This document shows, one piece after another, positions 57,415 through 63,680 of a stretch of DNA of 63,680 nt (the first letter of the stretch is position 1; each line of letters opens with the position of its first letter). The DNA is from an uncultured Pelagibacteraceae bacterium. GTDB lineage: Bacteria > Pseudomonadota > Alphaproteobacteria > Pelagibacterales > Pelagibacteraceae. The position numbers were made by a program, and so were the translations under genes. The stretch is from the NCBI GenBank assembly GCA_902595745.1, contig CACJRE010000002.1, forward strand, positions 1-63,680. The letters are read 5' to 3'. The notes beneath the pieces were generated by a model, which did no database searches, had not been told where the DNA came from, and was given only the letters and a program-made list of their open reading frames with translations.

Positions 57415-58884
57415 ATGACTGATCTAGAAAAACACGTTAACCAACCTGGTAGAGCTAAACTTGTAAAACAAGTAAGAGCTAAAATTAATGAACTAGGTAT
57501 CGAGTATATTTTTTTTCAATTCATATCTGTCACAGGTAGAGTTGTTGGAAAAGGAATCCCGACTGATCATTGGGAAAGAACATGTGAAAAAGGTTTCCAA
57601 TTAGTATACGGAGCAACAGCAAACTTATTTACAGATCGTCATGGAAATTATATTGGCTATGGTCCTGAAGCAAAAGAATTAGTTGGGATTCCAGATCCAG
57701 AAACATTTTGCCAACTTCCTTGGGATAAAAAAGTAGCAAGAGTGTTTGTTACTTGTTTTAGAAATAGAGAAGAAAGAGAAAATCCAGGGGCACATTTAAC
57801 TTCTGATTGTAGAGGAAATTTAAGAATTCATGCACAAGAATTTAAGAAAAAACATGGGTATCAATTAAGAGTTGGAACTGAGCCAGAAATGATGTGGCTA
57901 ACAAAAAATGAAGATGGCACCCCTACTGGAAAAGGTTTTTCTAAACCGTATTGTTATCACATAGATCAATTTGAGTCTTTAAGACCAGTGTTCATGCAAG
58001 TTATGAAATACGCAAGAGCAATGGGTCTTGATATGATTCAAGGAGATCATGAAGATGCGCCAGGACAGTTAGAATTAAACTGGACGTATGATGATGTTTT
58101 AAGAAATGCAGATAGACTTTCAACTTACAGACAAATTTGTGCTCAAGTTGCAAGAGAGTTTAATCTGATTGCTTGTTTTATGACAAAACCATTTATGGGA
58201 GTATCTGCAAGTGGATGTCATACGAACATGTCTTTATGGTCAGGTGGAAAAGATAAACTAAATAAATTAGGACATAAATCTTTACCGGCTATGGATGAAG
58301 TGTTTACTTATGTTGAAGGTGGAAAAAATACTTTTATGCCAGATACTAAAGATATTCAATTACCAGGTAAAGTTGGTTTAAAAGCAATTGGTGGTGTTAT
58401 GAAACACCTTGGAGCTTTAACTGCAATTGGATCTTCAACAGTAAACTCTTATAGAAGATTATGGGATCAAGGTTTTTGGGCACCTGTTTATGCTGACTGG
58501 GGATACCAAAATAGAACTTGTGGATTAAGAGTATCAGCTCCGGGTAGATTTGAGTACCGATCAGTTGACTCAATGCACAATCCATATTTGATGGGATCTG
58601 GATTATTAAAATGTTTTGATGATGGAATATCAAACAACATTGATCCAGGAAAACCAGAGTCTAGAAGTATGTACGAAGCTCAAGCAGCTGGAAAAGAAGT
58701 TAAAAAATTACCTTTAAGTCTTGGTCAAGCACTTGATCGTTTAGCTGAAGATGAAGTAATTAAATCAGCTATGCCAGATGAAATGTATAAAGTATTTCAT
58801 TGGTATAAAAATGATGAGTGGGAGAGATTTTTAGGTGCAACAACTCAATGGGATCTGGATACTTATCTCGATTGTCTACCGTAG
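57415..58884 (+). CDS. gmaS: Gamma-glutamylmethylamide synthetase (glutamine synthetase family)
   Basis: 489 residues of the GS superfamily. The catalytic parts include GTEPEMMW, the metal-site stretch GDHEDAPGQLELN and the nucleotide-site KPFMGVSASGCHTNMSL, and the later NSYRRLWDQGFWAP. Enzymes of this group ligate methylamine to glutamate, making gamma-glutamylmethylamide. Its location directly before mgsABC supports this over ordinary glutamine synthetase. A strong Shine-Dalgarno GAGGGGT precedes the start. Confidence 0.88.
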   Translation: MTDLEKHVNQPGRAKLVKQVRAKINELGIEYIFFQFISVTGRVVGKGIPTDHWERTCEKGFQLVYGATANLFTDRHGNYIGYGPEAKELVGIPDPETFCQLPWDKKVARVFVTCFRNREERENPGAHLTSDCRGNLRIHAQEFKKKHGYQLRVGTEPEMMWLTKNEDGTPTGKGFSKPYCYHIDQFESLRPVFMQVMKYARAMGLDMIQGDHEDAPGQLELNWTYDDVLRNADRLSTYRQICAQVAREFNLIACFMTKPFMGVSASGCHTNMSLWSGGKDKLNKLGHKSLPAMDEVFTYVEGGKNTFMPDTKDIQLPGKVGLKAIGGVMKHLGALTAIGSSTVNSYRRLWDQGFWAPVYADWGYQNRTCGLRVSAPGRFEYRSVDSMHNPYLMGSGLLKCFDDGISNNIDPGKPESRSMYEAQAAGKEVKKLPLSLGQALDRLAEDEVIKSAMPDEMYKVFHWYKNDEWERFLGATTQWDLDTYLDCLP

Positions 58885-58917
58885 GTCTTAAACAAATTAA
58901 TAGAAGGGGTAAATTAT

Positions 58918-59862
58918 ATGTGTGGGATAGCTGGACTAATACATAGAGGCAAATCTTCAAATGTAGGAAGTGAACTACAAGGTATGCTTCAAGCTTTAAA
59001 ACATAGAGGGGAAGACTCAACAGGTTACGCTCTATATGGCGACACTGATGGTAAAAATTTTATCATGCGTTTTAAAGTAGGAGAAAACGTTGGTGAAGGA
59101 AGTTCGTCAGTTATGGAAGATGTTTCTGTATACGATGAAAGAAAAAAAATAGTAGATCAGTATTTAGCTGAAATGGGAGCAAAAGTTCTTAAAGAAGAAA
59201 GAACTCTACCCTACTCTCTAAGATATGAAATTTCTTATGATAAAAAAGATCTATTAGATTTCTCTCAAAAAATTGAAAGTATCCCAGGTGTTGAAATCCT
59301 TTCAATGGGTAAATCATTAGAAGTAATCAAAGATCTTGGTAATGCTAAAGCAGTATGTGACCGATATTCTTTAGATAAACTTGTTGGTACTCATGCAATT
59401 GGACACGCAAGAATGGCAACAGAGTCTGGTGTTGATATCAAATCAGCTCACCCTTTTTGGGGATATCCTTTTAGTGATGTCTCAGTTGTTCATAACGGTC
59501 AACTTACAAATTATTGGAACAATAGAAGAGCGTTAGAGAACAAAGGGATGAGATTTATGTCTGAATGTGATTCAGAGTTAATCGCAGTATATATTGCTCA
59601 AAAAATGAGAGAAGGAGCAAGTCTTGAAGAAGGGATGAAAGACTCTCTATTAGGACTTGATGGAGTATTTACTTATTTTGTTGCAACAAAAGACTCGTTA
59701 GGGATGGCAAAAGATACCATGGCTGCAAAACCTTTGGTTCTTTATGAGTCAGATGATTTAGTTGCAATGGGTTCAGAAGAAATAGCGATCAGATCAGTTC
59801 TTCCACAAGAAATTGATACATATGATCCATTTGATGGAGAGGTAAAAGTATGGCAAATCTAA
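58918..59862 (+). CDS. mgsA: N-methylglutamate synthase subunit A (glutamine amidotransferase domain)
   Basis: 314 residues beginning MCGIAGLIHRG, so Cys2 is the N-terminal nucleophile of the class II (Ntn) amidotransferase fold. The regions HARMATESGVDIKSAHPFW and VHNGQLTNYWNNRR are as in glutamate synthase alpha. It would handle the gamma-glutamylmethylamide to give methylamine for MgsC. A Shine-Dalgarno AAGGGGT precedes the ATG. It overlaps mgsB by 13 bases. Confidence 0.92.
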   Translation: MCGIAGLIHRGKSSNVGSELQGMLQALKHRGEDSTGYALYGDTDGKNFIMRFKVGENVGEGSSSVMEDVSVYDERKKIVDQYLAEMGAKVLKEERTLPYSLRYEISYDKKDLLDFSQKIESIPGVEILSMGKSLEVIKDLGNAKAVCDRYSLDKLVGTHAIGHARMATESGVDIKSAHPFWGYPFSDVSVVHNGQLTNYWNNRRALENKGMRFMSECDSELIAVYIAQKMREGASLEEGMKDSLLGLDGVFTYFVATKDSLGMAKDTMAAKPLVLYESDDLVAMGSEEIAIRSVLPQEIDTYDPFDGEVKVWQI

Positions 59863-60704
59863 AAACAAGCGAGAAAAAATCAAAAGCCCAGTCAATGGGT
59901 ATGCACACTGAAGTTTTAACAGGAAGAACTCAACAAAAGTTTTTTAATCCTGATGAAGCTGAAAACTTTTATTACTTTGGAACGTATGATGTAGATTTTA
60001 ACAAAAGAACAGATCTAGATGTTAAAGACATGTCGGCTCCAGAAGCTAATAAAGAAATCGATAATTTAATGAGCCAAGGGTATGGAACCATTGTGATTAA
60101 AAACCCACAAGGAAAACATAGTTTAGGTGTTGGAATTTTAAATAAACTAAACTTAATTTTTGAAGGAAGCTTAGGTTATTTTGGAATGGGTTCTTGTGAT
60201 GGTCCAACGGTAAGAATTAACGGAAGAGTTGGTTGGTCTTGTGCAGAAAATTTGATGGCAGGTAAAGTTGTTATTGAAAAAAATGCAGGATCTTGTTTTG
60301 GCGCAGCTATTAGAGGTGGAGACTTAATCTGCAAAGGTAGTGTTGGTGCAAGAACTGGTATTGATATGAAAGGTGGTACTATCATTATCGGTGGTGACGC
60401 TGGAGCATTTACTGGTTTTATGATGCAAAGAGGAAGAATAATTATTCTAGGAGATGTTGGAATAAATTTAGGTGACTCTATGTACGATGGGACAATTTTC
60501 GTAGGTGGAAGTATTGGTTCATATGGTAGTGATGCAGTAGATTCTGAACTTACTAAAAGTGACCAAGAGTGGTTGAAACGAAAATTAAAAGTTGCAGAAA
60601 TCGGTGAAAATTTTGATGTAAGTAAAATGAAAAAAATTGTAGCTGGTAAAAAATTATGGAACTACGATAATTTGGAACCTACAGAGAAGAAAGGAGCAAT
60701 TTAA
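59850..60704 (+). CDS. mgsB: N-methylglutamate synthase subunit B (GXGXG domain)
   Basis: 284 residues of the right-handed beta-helix (GXGXG) fold of glutamate synthase: GYFGMGSCDGPTVRINGRV, RTGIDMKGGTIIIGGD and later repeats of GG/GD. It is the counterpart of the C-terminal domain of GltB. Its N-terminus has a Lys-rich start (MANLKTSEKKSK). Its stop is fused to the mgsC start (TAATG). Confidence 0.92.
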   Translation: MANLKTSEKKSKAQSMGMHTEVLTGRTQQKFFNPDEAENFYYFGTYDVDFNKRTDLDVKDMSAPEANKEIDNLMSQGYGTIVIKNPQGKHSLGVGILNKLNLIFEGSLGYFGMGSCDGPTVRINGRVGWSCAENLMAGKVVIEKNAGSCFGAAIRGGDLICKGSVGARTGIDMKGGTIIIGGDAGAFTGFMMQRGRIIILGDVGINLGDSMYDGTIFVGGSIGSYGSDAVDSELTKSDQEWLKRKLKVAEIGENFDVSKMKKIVAGKKLWNYDNLEPTEKKGAI

Positions 60705-62113
60705 TGCCTAAGAAAAAAACTAAAAAGAAAAAAAGTAATGGAAGTGTTGGTGGAAAAGCTGACGTTCATGCACATGAAGATGGCAAAAGAAATAAAAGTT
60801 TGTTAGGTCACAATGCTATTTTCACTCCTGAAGTAATTGACGATATTCATATCAAGTCCCAGTTAGGAAGATACAGAATGCGTGGAATGGCCTTGATGAA
60901 AAAAATTCCAACATTTGATGATCTAGTTTTCTTACCTGGAACTTTAACAAGATTTGTAATCGAAGGTTACAGAGAAAAATGTGAAACTAAAACTGTAATT
61001 GGTCCAAGATGTGAAAACCCTATTGAATTAGATATACCTGTTTATATCACTGGGATGAGTTTTGGAGCACTTTCTTACGAAGCAAAAACAGCTTTAGCAA
61101 GAGGAGCTACTATGGCTGGTAGCGCAACTTGTTCTGGAGAAGGTGGAATGATACCAGATGAAAGAAGATATTCTGAAAAATGGTACTACCAATGTATTCA
61201 ATCAAGATACGGATTTAATCCTCATCATGCTCAACTTGCAGATGGAATAGAAGTATTCATCGGACAAGGTCAAAAAGTTGGTATGGGTGGACACTTAATG
61301 GGTCAGAAAGTAACGGACCAAGTAGCTGAAATGAGATCACTACCATCTGGTATTGATCAAAGATCACCTGCACGTCACCCTGACTGGTTAGGTCCAGATG
61401 ATTTGGCTTTAAAAGTTGAAGAATTAAGACAATTAACAAAAAATAAAGTGCCAATTCAGTTAAAACTTGGAGCATCAAAAGTTTATGACGATGTTCGTAT
61501 GGCTGCTAAATGTGATCCTGACTCTATTTATTTAGATGGAATGGAAGGTTCAACTGGTGCAGGACCTCATATCGCTGCTGCAAATACTGGTATACCAGGA
61601 ATTGCTGCAATCAGAGAAGCTAGAAGAGCAATCGATGATGTGGGTAAAACTGGAAAAGTAACTTTAATTTATGCTGGTGGTGTGAGAGATGGTGCTGATA
61701 TGGCAAAAGCTTTAGCTCTAGGAGCTGATGCAATTGCAATTGGTACAGGTTCAATGATCGCCTTAAATTGTAATAAAGATATACCTGAAGCTAATTTTGA
61801 AAAAGAGATGGGTGTAAAAGCGGGTGAATGTTATCACTGCCATACTGGTCGTTGTCCAGTTGGTGTTGCAACACAGGATCCTAAATTAAGAGCAAGATTA
61901 AATCCTGATGACGCTGCTCTTAGAGTTTACAACTATCTTCATTCAATGACGTTAGAAGCTCAACTTTTAGCAAGAGCGTGTGGAAAAACTAACATCCACT
62001 CTCTAGAGCCAGAAGATTTAGCTGCATTAACTTCAGAAGCATCTGCTTTAGCAAAAGTTCCTTTAGCTGGAACTAACTATACAGTTGGTGTTGACAACTA
62101 TCACAAAATATAG
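60704..62113 (+). CDS. mgsC: N-methylglutamate synthase subunit C (FMN, Fe-S domain)
   Basis: 469 residues of the glutamate synthase FMN-binding barrel. GEGGMIPDERRYSEKW, the FMN-phosphate loop ALALGADAIAIGTG and the Fe-S site CYHCHTGRCPVG near the C-terminal third are clear. It makes N-methylglutamate from the released amine and 2-oxoglutarate. The first 15 residues are unusually Lys-rich and are shared almost word for word with the next gene. Confidence 0.94.
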   Translation: MPKKKTKKKKSNGSVGGKADVHAHEDGKRNKSLLGHNAIFTPEVIDDIHIKSQLGRYRMRGMALMKKIPTFDDLVFLPGTLTRFVIEGYREKCETKTVIGPRCENPIELDIPVYITGMSFGALSYEAKTALARGATMAGSATCSGEGGMIPDERRYSEKWYYQCIQSRYGFNPHHAQLADGIEVFIGQGQKVGMGGHLMGQKVTDQVAEMRSLPSGIDQRSPARHPDWLGPDDLALKVEELRQLTKNKVPIQLKLGASKVYDDVRMAAKCDPDSIYLDGMEGSTGAGPHIAAANTGIPGIAAIREARRAIDDVGKTGKVTLIYAGGVRDGADMAKALALGADAIAIGTGSMIALNCNKDIPEANFEKEMGVKAGECYHCHTGRCPVGVATQDPKLRARLNPDDAALRVYNYLHSMTLEAQLLARACGKTNIHSLEPEDLAALTSEASALAKVPLAGTNYTVGVDNYHKI

Positions 62114-62121
62114 AGGTAAAC

Positions 62122-62535
62122 ATGGCTAAGAAAAAAACTAAAAAAGTAAAAACATCAAAAGCTGTTAAAGACCAACAATTAGGTAAGAAAAAAGAAACAG
62201 CCAGAGAAAAAATGATCGGTCAATCGATTGGTTATAGATATGATGTTAATCTTCTTCCAGATTACACAAAGATAACTCCTTTTCTAAAAAAATATGTTGA
62301 GGCAATGGGATGGGATGATCTTAATTGGTTAGAAGATGTTCATATGGGATATGAAGAAGGAAGACCTGCTGTATTTTGTAGAAATGCAAATGGTTGGGTT
62401 ACTATTCCAAGTTCAATCAAACTTCCAAATAATCAACAAGATAGAGATATGATAGCAAGAGAACTTTTAGTTAAGTTTCAAATGTCACCAAAACATCCCC
62501 TCGTTGATTTGAAAAAAGCTTACTTAAAATTTTAA
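62122..62535 (+). CDS. Conserved-looking small protein after mgsC
   Basis: 137 residues, predicted soluble. It begins MAKKKTKKVKTSK, nearly the same as the Lys-rich start of MgsC, then has a charged core with MGWDDLNWLEDVHMGYEEG and FCRNANGWVTIPSSI. No known domain is recognised. It lies eight bases after mgsC and before a strong terminator, so it belongs to the mgs transcript. It may be an accessory subunit. Confidence 0.7.
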   Translation: MAKKKTKKVKTSKAVKDQQLGKKKETAREKMIGQSIGYRYDVNLLPDYTKITPFLKKYVEAMGWDDLNWLEDVHMGYEEGRPAVFCRNANGWVTIPSSIKLPNNQQDRDMIARELLVKFQMSPKHPLVDLKKAYLKF

Positions 62536-62564
62536 TTACACAATCAGTAGTTGATAATTGATTA

Positions 62565-62595
62565 AAAACCCAGTTTCCATACTGGGTTTTTTTTT
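62565..62595 (+). terminator. Rho-independent terminator after the mgs operon
   Basis: A 10-base perfect stem, AAAACCCAGT paired with ACTGGGTTTT, with a six-base loop, runs into a T-rich tail. It separates the mgs operon from the Amt-family gene. Confidence 0.9.
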
Positions 62596-62661
62596 ATTCT
62601 TTATTTGTATCGAATCACAAAATTTTATAGTGTTCTAATAAACTAATATGGGAGAGAGAAA

Positions 62662-63680
62662 ATGACTGATCAGTTAGGCGCTCTTACAACCATATTTACA
62701 GAATTTTACTACTGGATAACCGTAGTACTGATGTTCTTAATTCACGTCGGGTTCTGTATGTATGAAGTTGGAGCTTCTCGATACAAACATCACCAACATA
62801 CTCTTATGAAAAACACAATGCTGATACCATTAGTTACAGTAACTTGGTTTTTCTTTGGTTGGTGGATTTACTGGGCATTTCCAACAGGACCTGGAATTGC
62901 ACCTTCAATAATGAATGAGAGTACAGCATTGATTACTGACGATAGTACGTTTAGTGCTAAATGGTATTTGGCTAACTCAGAGTTTATGGCGATTAATTTA
63001 GGTGATCACATAAGCGGAGTATTCTGGGCTGCATTCTTACTGTTTTCATGGACAGCGGCTTCTATTGTCTCTGGAGCAATCATTGAAAGAATTACAACTT
63101 TTGCATTTGGAATTTTAGCAATTGCAATTGGATCTGTATTTTGGACAATTGATGCTGCTTGGGGATGGCACTTTGATGGATGGATGCTTAAAATATTAGG
63201 ATATCATGATGCTTATGCATCAGGAGTAATTCACGCGATTGCGGGTGGATTCGCTTTAGGTGTTCTAGTTGTTTTAGGACCAAGAATTGGAAAATTCTCA
63301 TCAAGTGGTGAGCCAAGAAATATTGGACCAAGAAATCCTTGGCTAGTTACAGTTGGATTATTTTTAATCTATACTGGTTTCTGGGGATTCTATGCGGCAT
63401 GTAATATACCGATATTTGATCTTGGGCCTGAATATGGAATGGAAGGTATAAGCTATTGGACGGCTACAAACATTTATGTAACCCCTACCACACTGAGTGG
63501 TATTACCTTTAACTTCTTGATGTCATTATCAGGAGGATTATTGGCCGGATATGTGATTGCTAAAGGTGATCCTTTCTGGACTTACTCAAGTGGACTAGCG
63601 GGTGTCATATGTGCTTCAGCTGGAAATGATCTTTATCATCCAATTCAAGCAATGATCATTGGTATGATCGGTGTTGTAAT
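62662..63680 (+). CDS. amt: Ammonium transporter (Amt family), 5' portion
   Basis: The frame opens at an ATG after a good GGGAGAG ribosome site and continues past the window end, giving 339 residues here. The membrane pattern and YASGVIHAIAGGFALGVLVVLGPRIG (the first of the twin His) mark the Amt/Mep/Rh fold. It carries ammonium or methylammonium. The place after the methylamine genes suggests uptake of ammonia released or of methylamine. The C-terminus is missing. Confidence 0.9.
   Translation, partial: MTDQLGALTTIFTEFYYWITVVLMFLIHVGFCMYEVGASRYKHHQHTLMKNTMLIPLVTVTWFFFGWWIYWAFPTGPGIAPSIMNESTALITDDSTFSAKWYLANSEFMAINLGDHISGVFWAAFLLFSWTAASIVSGAIIERITTFAFGILAIAIGSVFWTIDAAWGWHFDGWMLKILGYHDAYASGVIHAIAGGFALGVLVVLGPRIGKFSSSGEPRNIGPRNPWLVTVGLFLIYTGFWGFYAACNIPIFDLGPEYGMEGISYWTATNIYVTPTTLSGITFNFLMSLSGGLLAGYVIAKGDPFWTYSSGLAGVICASAGNDLYHPIQAMIIGMIGVV

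Noticed and set aside
57415-58884. Ordinary glutamine synthetase
   Set aside because: The neighbours mgsABC and the TMAO genes, and the GMAS-like layout, argue for gamma-glutamylmethylamide synthetase.
58918-62113. Standard NADPH glutamate synthase
   Set aside because: The GltB-like parts are split into three separate genes and no GltD is present, as in N-methylglutamate synthase.
1-63680. CRISPR array, prophage, insertion sequence or genomic island
   Set aside because: No repeat-spacer pattern, transposase, integrase, tRNA attachment site or clear shift in base composition was seen by eye.

Overview
The window looks like SAR11-clade DNA (Pelagibacterales, Alphaproteobacteria), close to Candidatus Pelagibacter. 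It is very AT-rich, and no gap between genes exceeds about 150 bases. Stop and start codons are often fused as TAATG or ATGA. I see no tRNA, rRNA, insertion sequence, prophage or CRISPR array. The gene content (TMAO demethylase, N-methylglutamate synthase, heterotetrameric sarcosine oxidase, several GcvT-type folate enzymes, TRAP and ABC transporters) is typical of marine methylovory in this group. The organism call is inferred from content and composition, without a database search.

Layout. 1-8.0 kb: the end of an ETHE1-like persulfide dioxygenase, an AzlCD amino-acid exporter, an FbpABC-type iron(III) transporter with two tandem Fur-like palindromes and a small Cys-rich ORF, then acuI-lysR and folE. 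8.0-9.5 kb: hisI, a 2OG-oxygenase-like protein and a DUF2237 protein. 9.5-22.3 kb: a long run of minus-strand genes. It holds a dimethylglycine/sarcosine-type dehydrogenase with its own ETF and ETF-quinone oxidoreductase, a BT1-type putative folate transporter, a YeeE/YedE pair, an enoyl-CoA hydratase, a nucleotidyltransferase/kinase pair and a Rieske oxygenase. 22.3-24.5 kb: a MetF-like protein and a 452-residue GcvT-fold demethylase. 25.2-28.6 kb: a little-known four-gene set (M19 dipeptidase-like, 553-aa unknown, DUF3726, small Cys-pair protein). 28.7-33.6 kb: purEK, GNAT, cold-shock protein, cupin, Asp/Glu racemase and an EamA transporter.

33.6-48.9 kb: soxBDAG, divergent from formate-THF ligase; a glutamine amidotransferase, an Fe-type alcohol dehydrogenase, an aldehyde dehydrogenase, an SDR, a TRAP transporter and a GpsA-like dehydrogenase. 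49.0-63.7 kb: a TMAO and methylamine block. It contains the TmoXWV-type transporter, Tdm (TMAO demethylase), a short winged-helix-like protein, an FAD oxidoreductase, GmaS, MgsABC, a conserved-looking 137-aa protein and an Amt-family transporter that runs off the end.

How it fits together. At least four proteins carry a GcvT-type folate-binding module (dimethylglycine dehydrogenase type, the 452-aa protein, SoxA, Tdm), with SoxG as a relative. They would pass methyl groups as methylene-THF to MetF or to formate-THF ligase. FolE and possibly the BT1 carrier would supply folate. Electrons from the dehydrogenase would go through ETF and ETF-QO to quinone. Methylamine from TMAO would be captured by GmaS and MgsABC as N-methylglutamate, then oxidised by SoxBDAG/MgdABCD-like enzymes or by the single-chain FAD protein. 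No TMA monooxygenase (tmm) is visible, so the block as seen starts from TMAO.
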